Assembly (NCBI GenBank): GCA_004554105.1
Contig: SFNW01000045.1
Location: 1-13,263 of the forward strand
Length of the DNA: 13,263 nt
DNA from: Clostridiales bacterium
Lineage (GTDB): Bacteria > Bacillota > Clostridia > Oscillospirales > CAG-272
Direction of reading: 5' to 3'
Shown in pieces: positions 4,868 to 12,545 of this stretch (positions are counted from its first letter, which is position 1; each line of letters begins with the position of its first letter). A program made the position numbers and the translations under genes. The notes beneath the pieces were generated by a model that was given only the letters and a program-made list of their open reading frames with translations, had not been told where the DNA came from and did no database searches.

Positions 4868-6873
4868 GCGCGGGACGACTGCCCGAGCTGCTTGCGCCCG
4901 CGGGCGGCTTTGACGCGCTTGAAGCGGCAATCGAAGCGGGCGCGGACGCGGTCTATTTCGGGGGCGAGAGCTTCGGCGCACGCGCCTTTGCGAAGAATTT
5001 CAGCCGTGAGGAGATTGCCCGCGCCGCAAAGCTCTGCCGCGCGTTCGGCGTCAAGAGCTACGTCACGCTCAACACGCTGATTTTTGACCGCGAGACGGCG
5101 GCAATGCTCGATTACGCCGCCTTCCTCGAGGAGGCGGGCGTCGACGCGCTGATTATCGCCGACGTTGGCGCGGCGTCGCTGATTCGGCGGTATATTCCCA
5201 CGATGCCGCTGCACGCCAGCACGCAGTTTTCGGGGCATAATACCGATGCGGCAATCTTTCTCGCACAGCACGGCTTTACCCGCATGGTCGCGGCGCGCGA
5301 GCTGTCAAAGCCCGATTTGAAAACGCTTTGTACAAATTCGCCGATTGAAATTGAAACCTTTATCCACGGCGCACTCTGCGTCTGCCACAGCGGGCAATGC
5401 CTGTTCAGCAGTATGGTCGGCGGGCGGAGCGGCAACCGCGGTATGTGCGCGCAGCCCTGCCGCCTGCCCGACAAAAGCGGGAAGTATCCGCTCAGTTTAA
5501 AGGATTTGTCGATGGCGGGGCGTATCACCGACCTCTTTGACTGCGGCGCGGCGTCGCTGAAAATCGAGGGGCGCATGAAAGCACCCGAATACGTGTTCGG
5601 CGTGACCGAAATCTACCGCCGCCTGCTCGACGGGCGGCGCAGCGCGACGCCCGACGAGATGAGCCGCCTTGCCGAGATTTTCTCGCGCAGCGGCTTTACG
5701 ACCGGCTATTTCGACGGAAAAATCAATCACACGATGCTCGGCACGCGCCGCGAGGACGACGTGAAGAGCAGCCGTGCGCTCGAGCCCTTCGCGGGGCTGA
5801 CAAAAAAGAGTCCGCTGACGCTTCATGCGTTGCTGAAACGCGGCTGCCCGTTTACGCTGACGGTTTCGGGTGCGCAGGGCAGCGTGACCAAAGCGGGCGC
5901 AGTGCCCGAGACAGCGCGTACCGCGCCGCTCGACGCCGCCGCGCTTGAAAAGAATCTGGCAAAGCTCGGCGGCACGCCGTATTTTGCCGAAAAAATCGAA
6001 ATCGACCTCGACGACGGGCTGATTCTGCGCGTTTCGGAAATCAACGCACTGCGCCGCGCGGCGCTTGACGCCTACGGCGCGCTCGGCGAGCGCGAACACA
6101 CCGTGCTGCGGGAAGCAATGCCCGCGTCGGTGCGCCGAACGCCGAAAACCGACGGAAATAAGCGCACCGCGCTCGTCATGCGGGCAAAAAATCTGCCCGT
6201 CGACGACCGCTTTTACGATTTCTTTGACCTTGTATTTCTCCCGCTTTCGGAGTATCTTGCCTGTGACGCGCCGCGCGTCTTCGGCGTTCTGCTGCCCGGC
6301 GTGATTCCCGATTCGGAGCGGGCGGGCGTGTCCGTGAAACTGCGCCGCGCCTATGAAAAGGGCGCACGGCACGCGCTCTGCGGCAATTACGGACACCTTG
6401 CACTCTGCCGCGAAGCGGGACTTATGCCGCACGGCGACTTTCGGCTGAATGTGACGAATGCCGCCGCCGCCGAATTTGCGCTTGCAAGCGGCTTTTGCGA
6501 TTTGATTCTTTCGCCCGAACTGACGGCGGCGCAGCTTCGCGACATCGGCGGCAGCGTGCGCTCGATTGTGTACGGTCGCGTGCCGCTCATGCTGCTCGAA
6601 AAGTGTGCCGCAAAGGAGACTTCGGGCTGCGAGACCTGCGGAAGCGACCGCGCCGCGCTCGTCGACCGCCTCGGCAAGCGGTTTCCGATTTTGCGCGAGG
6701 AGCCGCACCGCAACCTGCTGTTCAACTGCGTGCCGACCTATGCCGCAGACAAGCTTCCCGCGGGCGGGCAGCATTTTATCTTCTCGGTCGAGAGTGCGTC
6801 GGAGATTCTCCGCGTCCTCGACGCCTATGAAAAGCACCTGCCCCCGACCGGCGAAATCCGCCGGCTGAAATAA
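4864..6873 (+). CDS. U32-family protein (RlhA/TrhP-like RNA hydroxylation factor)
   Basis: This 669-residue protein opens with ELLAPAGGFDALEAAIEAGA and YFGG, typical of the U32 TIM-barrel. It contains the family signature from E164 to S183 (E-x-F-x2-G-A-L-C-x4-G-x-C-x-F-S) with Cys172, Cys174 and Cys179, followed by RGMCAQPCR (Cys195, Cys199). A DUF3656-like middle/C-terminal region follows, with GRVPLMLLEKC, C-E-T-C (589-592) and Cys622 forming a second cysteine set (581, 589, 592, 622). U32 proteins were first called collagenase-like peptidases, but E. coli members act in 23S rRNA C2501 hydroxylation (RlhA) and tRNA 5-hydroxyuridine synthesis (TrhP). An RNA-modification role with a cysteine-bound cofactor is therefore more likely than proteolysis, though the exact substrate is not readable here. 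Its start overlaps the zapA stop. The stop abuts a MITE-like element. Confidence 0.9.
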   Translation: MSAGRLPELLAPAGGFDALEAAIEAGADAVYFGGESFGARAFAKNFSREEIARAAKLCRAFGVKSYVTLNTLIFDRETAAMLDYAAFLEEAGVDALIIADVGAASLIRRYIPTMPLHASTQFSGHNTDAAIFLAQHGFTRMVAARELSKPDLKTLCTNSPIEIETFIHGALCVCHSGQCLFSSMVGGRSGNRGMCAQPCRLPDKSGKYPLSLKDLSMAGRITDLFDCGAASLKIEGRMKAPEYVFGVTEIYRRLLDGRRSATPDEMSRLAEIFSRSGFTTGYFDGKINHTMLGTRREDDVKSSRALEPFAGLTKKSPLTLHALLKRGCPFTLTVSGAQGSVTKAGAVPETARTAPLDAAALEKNLAKLGGTPYFAEKIEIDLDDGLILRVSEINALRRAALDAYGALGEREHTVLREAMPASVRRTPKTDGNKRTALVMRAKNLPVDDRFYDFFDLVFLPLSEYLACDAPRVFGVLLPGVIPDSERAGVSVKLRRAYEKGARHALCGNYGHLALCREAGLMPHGDFRLNVTNAAAAEFALASGFCDLILSPELTAAQLRDIGGSVRSIVYGRVPLMLLEKCAAKETSGCETCGSDRAALVDRLGKRFPILREEPHRNLLFNCVPTYAADKLPAGGQHFIFSVESASEILRVLDAYEKHLPPTGEIRRLK

Positions 6874-7031
6874 GGCTTTCCGCAAGGGGAAGGTATCGCC
6901 GTAGGCGGGAAATGAGGGAGTAGCCGTCGCAGACAGCGTTGCTGCCGCAACCGAAACCGCGCAAACGGACACTTCGTGTCCTACCCCTCATCCGTCAACT
7001 ATCGTTGACACCTTCCCCCAAGGGGGAAGGC
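6874..7031. mobile_element. 158-bp MITE-like inverted-repeat element, no ORF
   Basis: Imperfect terminal inverted repeats of about 50 bp bound this segment. The left arm (6874-6923) is GGCTTTCCGCAAGGGGAAGG followed by AATGAGGGAGTAG. The right arm (6981-7031) is CTACCCCTCATCCG, a GTCAAC-TATC-GTTGAC hairpin, then CACCTTCCCCCAAGGGGGAA. The right arm matches the blocks at 549-595 and 904-950, so it is one dispersed family. No coding sequence is inside, and no target-site duplication is obvious. It begins directly after the U32 stop and ends 26 bp before maf. The between-arm core (6924-6980) shows only a GGACACTTCGTGTCC hairpin (6967-6981). Confidence 0.65.
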
Positions 7032-7057
7032 AAAATAGAATGCAAAGGACGACTGCC

Positions 7058-7663
7058 ATGAAACTTTACCTTGCTTCCAAATCGCCGCGCAGACGCGAAA
7101 TTCTCGATTTGATGCGGCTCGACTACGACATTGTCACTGCCGAAGCGGACGAAAGTCTGCCGGTCGGCATCGGCATGGAGGCGGCGGGGACGCTGCTCGC
7201 CGAGCGCAAGGCAAAAGCCGCCGCCGACCTGCTTGCCGACGGCGAAACCGACGGCGAAGAAATACTCGTCCTTGCGGCGGACACGCTCGTTTACCTCGAC
7301 GGCGCGCCGCTCGGCAAGCCCAAGGACGCGGACGACGCGCTGCGTATGCTGACGCTGCTTTCGGGCAGGCGGCACTATGTCTGCACCGGTGTCTGCCTTT
7401 GCGCAGGCGGCAAAACGCGCACCGCGGTCGATGTGACCGCCGTCCACATGCGCTCCTTTACCGAGGCGGAGATACGCGCCTATATTGCGACCGGCGAGCC
7501 GCTCGACAAGGCGGGTGCTTACGGCATTCAGGGCGTCGGCTCGGTACTGGTCGAAAAAATCGAGGGCGACTTTTTCTCGGTCATGGGACTGCCGCCCCGT
7601 CTCGTGCGCGGTCTGCTTGCCGACGCGGGCTTTTCCTACTTTGATTTGATTACCGTCGACTGA
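7058..7663 (+). CDS. maf: Maf-family nucleoside triphosphate pyrophosphatase
   Basis: Maf proteins hydrolyse non-canonical or pyrimidine NTPs (dTTP/UTP or modified forms) to the monophosphate and have been linked to septum control. The 201-residue product carries the full set of motifs: SKSPRR (7-12), AADT with Asp75 as presumed catalytic base (73-76), GKP (86-88), and KAGAYGIQG (151-159) followed by FFSVMGLP. ATG 7058 is chosen over ATG 7040 because it gives the standard MKLYLASKSPRR start and has AAAGGA (7044-7049) 8 nt upstream; the 18-nt longer alternative would use repeat-derived sequence as its ribosome site. It is 28 bp before mreB, an arrangement that repeats in many Firmicutes, so co-expression with cell-shape genes is likely. 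Confidence 0.95.
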   Translation: MKLYLASKSPRRREILDLMRLDYDIVTAEADESLPVGIGMEAAGTLLAERKAKAAADLLADGETDGEEILVLAADTLVYLDGAPLGKPKDADDALRMLTLLSGRRHYVCTGVCLCAGGKTRTAVDVTAVHMRSFTEAEIRAYIATGEPLDKAGAYGIQGVGSVLVEKIEGDFFSVMGLPPRLVRGLLADAGFSYFDLITVD

Positions 7664-7691
7664 CGCTTTCTCGGAAAGGAACACGCTTGAT

Positions 7692-8723
7692 ATGAACCTA
7701 AATCTGTCCAAAGTCAATATGTCGAAGAATCTCGGCATTGATCTCGGCACATCGAATACGCTGATTTACCTCGCGGGCAAGGGCATTGATTTGCAGGAGC
7801 CGTCTGTAGCGGCGGTAAACAGCCGCACCATGCAGGCAATCGAGGTCGGTGACGCGGCGGGGCTGATGGTCGGCAAAACCGCGGGCGAGCTGCTCGCTTT
7901 CCGCCCGATTAAGGACGGCGTCATCGCCGATTTCGACGTGACCGTTGATATGCTCGGCAAGTTTATCCGCAAGGTGACCGGACCGCTGTTTTTCAACCGC
8001 CCGAAGGTCGCCGTGTGTGTGCCGCTCGGGCTGACCGGCGTGGAGCGCCGCGCCTTTGAGGACGCTGCGGCGGGCGCGGGTGCGCGCAGCGTCACGCTGA
8101 TTGAAGCGCCGATTGCCGCCGCTATCGGGGCGGGCATCAAAATCGGTGCGCCGCGCGGCAGTTTTATCATCGACATCGGCGGCGGCACGACCGAAATTGC
8201 CACGGTTTCACTCGGCGGCATCGTCGCCTCCGCATCGGTGCGCACGGCAGGCGTGCGCATGGACGACGCGATTATGCTTTACATCAAGCGGCGCTATAAT
8301 GTCAGCATCAGTCCGAAGACCGCCGAGACGCTGAAGCTGCGCATCGGCTCTGTACACCCGCAGACCGACGTCGGCTCGATGGAGGTGCGCGGCAAGAATA
8401 CAAGCGGACTGCCCGTGACGCTCACGGTTACCTCCGCCGATGTGCGAGACGCCATCGGCGACGCGATTGAGCAGATTCTCGACGGCATTCGCACGGTGCT
8501 GGAAAAAACGCCGCCCGAGCTTTGCGCCGACATTTACGACCGCGGCATTCTGCTGACCGGCGGCGGCGCGTCGCTGCGCGGACTGCCCATTCTGCTTTCG
8601 CAGATTACCGGCATTCGCGTCACCGTCGCGGATAAGCCGCTGCAGACTGCGGCAATCGGACTCGGCAGATACATCGAGCACCCCGAACGCTATCCGTACC
8701 TGACGCAGTATAAGGCGAAATAA
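7692..8723 (+). CDS. mreB: Rod shape-determining protein MreB/Mbl (actin-like)
   Basis: A cytoplasmic actin homologue that forms membrane-bound filaments and guides the lateral wall-building complex. The 343 residues have phosphate-1 GIDLGTSNT (15-23), RPIKDGVIADFD (71-82), phosphate-2 DIGGGTTE (161-168), ETLKLRIGS (212-220) and the adenosine loop LTGGGASLRGL (288-298). The start at ATG 7692 has AAAGGA about 11 nt upstream, slightly far; ATG 7719 (MSKNLGIDLG) is an alternative but lacks a good site. Sequence alone does not separate MreB from its paralogue Mbl, but its position before mreC and mreD favours MreB. A palindromic element in the 232-bp gap after it separates it from mreC. Confidence 0.96.
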   Translation: MNLNLSKVNMSKNLGIDLGTSNTLIYLAGKGIDLQEPSVAAVNSRTMQAIEVGDAAGLMVGKTAGELLAFRPIKDGVIADFDVTVDMLGKFIRKVTGPLFFNRPKVAVCVPLGLTGVERRAFEDAAAGAGARSVTLIEAPIAAAIGAGIKIGAPRGSFIIDIGGGTTEIATVSLGGIVASASVRTAGVRMDDAIMLYIKRRYNVSISPKTAETLKLRIGSVHPQTDVGSMEVRGKNTSGLPVTLTVTSADVRDAIGDAIEQILDGIRTVLEKTPPELCADIYDRGILLTGGGASLRGLPILLSQITGIRVTVADKPLQTAAIGLGRYIEHPERYPYLTQYKAK

Positions 8724-8791
8724 AGGAAAGAGAATGGCGTTCCGAGTTCATCAAAGCTTGTTTCGGGATTCTTTTCATACGCATTCTAATT

Positions 8792-8900
8792 GAGCCTCCC
8801 TCCATGAGGGAGGTGGCACGCGAAGCGTGACGGAAGGAGTAACGATACGCATGAACTCCCTCAGGCGCATACGCGCCAGCTCCCTCGGCGAGGGAGCCTT
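8792..8900. repeat. Palindromic repeat element between mreB and mreC
   Basis: About 109 bp that folds back on itself. The left half starts GCCTCCCTCCATGAGGGAGG with TGGC nearby; the right half is GAACTCCCTCAGGCGCAT followed by CGCCAGCTCCCTCGGCGAGG and GAGCC. The reverse complement of the right half aligns with the left over about 47 bp, including two CTCCCTC-n-GAGGGAG units. No coding content is seen. It resembles short interspersed palindromes common in GC-rich gut Clostridia (from memory). The rest of the 232-bp gap holds a 19-codon frame at 8734-8793 and the mreC ribosome site. Confidence 0.7.
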
Positions 8901-8940
8901 TGATAACATCTTCTACGAGGGAAGACTCGATTAAATTTTG

Positions 8941-8947
8941 AAAGGAG
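8941..8947 (+). promoter_or_regulatory. Ribosome site fixing the TTG start of mreC
   Basis: AAAGGAG lies 8 nt before TTG 8956. A TTG at 8938 in the same frame overlaps this site and would have none of its own, so 8956 is the better start. Confidence 0.8.
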
Positions 8948-8955
8948 AATGCCGC

Positions 8956-9849
8956 TTGAACGATTTCTTTAAGAGCAAGGCTTTTATCATTCTGCTCACG
9001 CTGCTTGTTATTCTCGGCGGCGTTCCCGCAATTCTCGGCGCGATGGGGCAGGGCGACTTTGTGCGCGACGCGGCGGTCTCACTGCTCACGCCGCTTCTGC
9101 GCGGCGCGTATGCCGTCGGCGACGGCTTGCGCGGCTACGGCGAATACTTTACCGAATTCGACCGGCTGAAGGACGAAAACGAGGCACTTGCCGCCGAGCT
9201 TGACGAGCTGCGCGGCAAACTCGAGAGCGCCGAACTGCTCGAAAGCGAAAATGCGTGGATGCGCGCCTACCTCGGCATCAAGCGCGCACATACCGATTAC
9301 ACGTTTTGCGATGCCAATCTCATCGGCAGGGAAGCGGGGACCTTTGCGTCCTCCTTTACGCTCGACAAGGGCGTCGGCGCAGGCGTCACGGTCGGTATGC
9401 CGGTGCTGACCGCCGACGGCATTGTCGGCAGAGTGACCGAGGTCGGCAGGACCTATTGCCGCGTCTCCACGATTCTCAACTACGATTCCTCTATCGGCGC
9501 GTATATCGAGCGCAGCGGAGAAGTCGGCATCGTCTGCGGCGATTTTGAGCGGCGTGAGGACGGGCTTTGCCTGCTCCGCTATCTGCCCTTTGACGCCGAC
9601 GTCGAGGTCGGTGACAAGGTGGTTTCAAGCGGGCTTGGCAGCGTGTATCCGCGCGGCCTTGTCATCGGCGAGGTCGCCTATGTCACGGGCGACCCCTACG
9701 ACCACACCAAGCTCGCGGTCGTGCGCCCCGCCGCCGACCTTGCCGGACTGACCCGCGCGATGATTCTCACAAGCTACGAAGTTTATACCGAAAAGTCCGA
9801 CGCGGCGGCAGACGCCGCCGCCGACGACACGGCTGCCGACGGAGAGTAA
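8956..9849 (+). CDS. mreC: Rod shape-determining protein MreC
   Basis: A bitopic protein that bridges MreB/MreD to periplasm-side PBP2 and activates it. From the TTG start the 297-residue product has one N-terminal membrane segment (about 8-30, FIILLTLLVILGGVPAIL), a coiled coil (about 66-105, DRLKDENEALAAELDELRGK), and the beta-rich MreC domain (about 118-275) including GMPVLTADGIVGRV, GDKVVSSGLGSVYPRGLVIG and the VVRPAADL strand. The last 17 residues are an Ala/Asp-rich tail (SDAAADAAADDTAADGE), low complexity and probably disordered. TTG is a rarer start and may lower translation relative to mreB. MreD follows 36 bp later. Confidence 0.95.
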   Translation: MNDFFKSKAFIILLTLLVILGGVPAILGAMGQGDFVRDAAVSLLTPLLRGAYAVGDGLRGYGEYFTEFDRLKDENEALAAELDELRGKLESAELLESENAWMRAYLGIKRAHTDYTFCDANLIGREAGTFASSFTLDKGVGAGVTVGMPVLTADGIVGRVTEVGRTYCRVSTILNYDSSIGAYIERSGEVGIVCGDFERREDGLCLLRYLPFDADVEVGDKVVSSGLGSVYPRGLVIGEVAYVTGDPYDHTKLAVVRPAADLAGLTRAMILTSYEVYTEKSDAAADAAADDTAADGE

Positions 9850-9885
9850 GCCGTATTTCCCGATTTTGAAGAAAGGAGCGATGCT

Positions 9886-10413
9886 ATGCCGCGGAGAATC
9901 CGTCTGCAAAAGACGACGCTTGTCAAGTCGGCGGTCTATACCGCCGTCTGCCTCATACTTTTGCTCTTTTCCGATTCCTTTCTGCCCGCGCTGCGGCTGA
10001 CGCGCGTCACGCCCAATTTGCTGATTGCCGCGATTTCGCTGCTCGCTTACTTCGAGGGCGCGGGCTATGCAAGCCTTTTCGCGGTCTGCTTCGGCGCACT
10101 GCACGCGGGGGTCTGCGGCTTCGGCAGTGCCGTTTTGCCGTTTTTCTACACGCTGTTTGCGCTCGTCTGCGCGTGGCTGTACGAGCGCTTTTTTGCCAAG
10201 AATTTTTTTGCATGGCTTTGCTACACGATGGCGGGACTGTTTTTCTACGGGCTTATCGGGCTGTTTTATGCGGTTTCCGCATGGAAAATGCCGCTCGGCG
10301 CACCGCTTCTCATCGACGCGCTGTACGAATTTTGTCTGTCGCTCGTTTTGTCACTGCCGCTCTATAAGCTGTTCGGCTTTCTGAGCCGCAAGACCGAACG
10401 CAGACCCGATTAA
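9886..10413 (+). CDS. mreD: Rod shape-determining protein MreD
   Basis: Integral membrane partner of MreC in the elongasome. The 175 residues are dominated by hydrophobic stretches giving about five to six predicted helices: YTAVCLILLLFSDSFL (18-33), NLLIAAISLLAYF (44-56), SLFAVCFGALHAGVCGF (63-79), a helix around FFYTLFALVCAWL, one around CYTMAGLFFYGLIGLFYAV, and a last LSLVLSLPLYKLFGF. N- and C-termini are basic (MPRRIRLQK and SRKTERRPD), fitting cytoplasmic ends. AAAGGAG at 9872-9878 lies 7 nt before ATG 9886; ATG 9881 is out of frame. MreD is poorly conserved in sequence, so the call depends on length, topology and position between mreC and PBP2. Confidence 0.92.
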   Translation: MPRRIRLQKTTLVKSAVYTAVCLILLLFSDSFLPALRLTRVTPNLLIAAISLLAYFEGAGYASLFAVCFGALHAGVCGFGSAVLPFFYTLFALVCAWLYERFFAKNFFAWLCYTMAGLFFYGLIGLFYAVSAWKMPLGAPLLIDALYEFCLSLVLSLPLYKLFGFLSRKTERRPD

Positions 10414-10442
10414 ACGATTTCCGTGCGAAAGGAGGGAGAACC

Positions 10443-12545
10443 GTGCGCAAACTGCATACCGCTGTGCGAATCGGCGCGCTCGGCGCGCTGTTCGTCCTCA
10501 TCTGCGCGGTCTATCTCGTAATCCTCGTCAACGTGCAGATTACGGGACAGGATTATTACGACATTATCAAGGAAGAAACCTACACGCGCTATGTAAAGGT
10601 CGAAGCCAAGCGCGGCGAAATCTACGACCGAAACGGCAAGGCACTCGTCATCAACACCTCGATTTACGACGTGAGCCTCGAATACGGCGCGATGCCGAAA
10701 GCGGCGGCGGCGTTCAACACGGTTATCCTCGATACGCTTGCCGCTGTAGAGGACAGCGGCGGCAGTTATACGCTTGCCGAGCAGACCTTCCCGTTTGACG
10801 GGAGTTTTCCGAACTATCAAAAGAACGAAGAATTCTTTACAAGTCAGACAAATAAGACGAAATTTGCCGCGCTGCTGCGCCGCCTTGAACTGGAGGAGGA
10901 CGCGACGGAAGACGAGCTGTTTGCCTTTCTGCGCGTGCGCTACGGGCTTTCGACCTACAACAAGCGCGAAAAAAGTTATACCGACCTCTACGATGCCGAG
11001 ACGACCGAGCGGTTGATGCGCATTCGCTTTGACATGGAATACCGCCAGTTCAGCCGCGTCGAGCCGTACACGCTGGCGCGTGACGTGGATATGCGGACGC
11101 TGACCTATGTCAAGGAGTGCGCCATCGGGCAGATTCTCATTACCGAGGAGGCGTCGCGCACCTACGTCTACGACGGCTATGCCTCGCATCTGCTCGGCAG
11201 AATCGGCAAGATTCCCGCCGACAAGCTCGATGACTATATTGAAGCGGGTTACAGCGGCGACGCCTATGTCGGCATTTCGGGCGCGGAGGCGGCTTATGAG
11301 GACATTCTGCGCGGCGTGGACGGCACGCGCGAGATTGTCGAGGACAAATACGGCAACCTGATTTCCGAAACCATCGTCAAAGAGCCGGTCGCGGGCAGTG
11401 ACGTCCGCCTGACCATCGACATTGACCTGCAGATCACCGCCGAGAATGCACTTGCCGACAACATTCGCATCATTCGCGAATCGGCAAAGCCGAAGCCGGG
11501 CGAACATGAGGGCGAGGACGCGCACAGCGGCGCGGCGGTCGCGATTGATCCCGCGACGGGCGAACTGCTTTGCGCCGCGTCCTATCCGACCTACAAGCTG
11601 TCGGAATATGTCGAAAACTACGCGGCGCTCAGCACCGATGAATCCCGCCCGCTCTACAACCGTGCGTTGCTCGGCACCTATACGCCCGGCTCGACCTACA
11701 AGCCCGGCGTTGCCGCCGCCGCGCTCACGGAGGGCGTTATTACGAAGAACACCGTCATTGTCGACAAGGGTGTGTACAACTTCGGCGACTATCACCCGCG
11801 CTGCTGGATTTATCTGCGGAACGGGCGCACGCACGGTGCACAAACCGTCGTGCAGGCGATTCAGAACTCCTGCAACTATTTCTTCTATGAGGTCGGCTAC
11901 CGCCTCGGCATCGACAAAATCGCCGAGTACAGCCGCGTCTACGGACTCGGCGAGCCGACCGGCATCGAACTGCCCGAATCGACCGGCATTCTCGCCGGTC
12001 CCGCATACAGCGAGAGCACGGGCAACGTCTGGAATCCCGGCAACACGCTGCAGGCGGCAATCGGGCAGTCGGACAACGTCTTTACGCCGCTGCAGCTTGC
12101 CGTTTACATTTCGACGCTGCTTGACGGCGGCACGCGCTACCGTGCGCATCTTTTACGCAGCTTACACGCCTATCCGTCGGGCGAGGTGCTTTCCGAGACC
12201 GAGTGTGAGGTGATGAGCGCGGTCGAACTCGACGCGGGCATCGTTTCGACCGTCAAGTCCGCGATGAAGGACGTGGTCGAGAGCGGCTCGGCGGCGCGCA
12301 TTTTCCGCAATTACGACATCACGGTCGGCGGCAAGACGGGTACCGCGCAGGTCGGCGGCGACCGCTCGGATAACGCGCTGTTCGTCGGCTTTGCCCCTTA
12401 CGATACGCCGAAGATGGTCGTCTCGGTCGTCATCGAGCAGGGTGCAAACGGCACCGACGCGGCGTACACCGCGCGCGCCATGTACGACAGTTATCTCAAG
12501 GGCGAGACCTACGAATCTCCGTATGCCGAGGAGGAAGCAAAGTGA
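10443..12545 (+). CDS. mrdA: Class B penicillin-binding protein 2 (elongasome transpeptidase)
   Basis: A DD-transpeptidase that crosslinks lateral-wall peptidoglycan with RodA. The 700 residues contain a short cytoplasmic tail, one membrane anchor (about 10-32), and a PBP dimerisation domain with KRGEIYDRNGK (56-66). The transpeptidase domain carries all three motifs: STYK with nucleophile Ser417 and Lys420, SCN (476-478) and KTG (631-633, in VGGKTGTAQVGG). GTG 10443 follows AAAGGAGG (10428-10435) at a 7-nt spacing. HPRCW (451-455) with nearby aspartates lies between STYK and SCN, where some PBP2 proteins bind zinc; this is a guess. Following mreD by 29 bp identifies it as the elongation PBP2 rather than the division PBP3 (ftsI). 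The symbol mrdA/pbpA is used interchangeably; RodA is not in the window. Confidence 0.95.
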   Translation: MRKLHTAVRIGALGALFVLICAVYLVILVNVQITGQDYYDIIKEETYTRYVKVEAKRGEIYDRNGKALVINTSIYDVSLEYGAMPKAAAAFNTVILDTLAAVEDSGGSYTLAEQTFPFDGSFPNYQKNEEFFTSQTNKTKFAALLRRLELEEDATEDELFAFLRVRYGLSTYNKREKSYTDLYDAETTERLMRIRFDMEYRQFSRVEPYTLARDVDMRTLTYVKECAIGQILITEEASRTYVYDGYASHLLGRIGKIPADKLDDYIEAGYSGDAYVGISGAEAAYEDILRGVDGTREIVEDKYGNLISETIVKEPVAGSDVRLTIDIDLQITAENALADNIRIIRESAKPKPGEHEGEDAHSGAAVAIDPATGELLCAASYPTYKLSEYVENYAALSTDESRPLYNRALLGTYTPGSTYKPGVAAAALTEGVITKNTVIVDKGVYNFGDYHPRCWIYLRNGRTHGAQTVVQAIQNSCNYFFYEVGYRLGIDKIAEYSRVYGLGEPTGIELPESTGILAGPAYSESTGNVWNPGNTLQAAIGQSDNVFTPLQLAVYISTLLDGGTRYRAHLLRSLHAYPSGEVLSETECEVMSAVELDAGIVSTVKSAMKDVVESGSAARIFRNYDITVGGKTGTAQVGGDRSDNALFVGFAPYDTPKMVVSVVIEQGANGTDAAYTARAMYDSYLKGETYESPYAEEEAK

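Noticed and set aside
5497..6972. Minus-strand open frame of 491 codons
   Set aside because: Antisense to the U32 gene, with composition typical of complement-strand translation (Arg/Ala/His/Gln-rich) and no domain signature.
7005..7041. Perfect TTGACA (7005-7010) and TAGAAT (7036-7041) as a maf promoter
   Set aside because: The spacing is 25 nt, too long for sigma-A, and TTGACA is one arm of the repeat's GTCAAC/GTTGAC hairpin.
8900..8936. TTGATA (8900-8905) and TTAAAT (8931-8936) as an mreC promoter
   Set aside because: Spacing is again 25 nt and the -10 is poor; a promoter elsewhere in the gap is not excluded.
8938..8955. Upstream in-frame TTG at 8938 as the mreC start
   Set aside because: It overlaps the AAAGGAG site that serves TTG 8956 and would lack its own ribosome site.
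10410..12149. Minus-strand open frame of 579 codons
   Set aside because: Antisense to PBP2, whose STYK, SCN and KTG motifs and ribosome site are clear.
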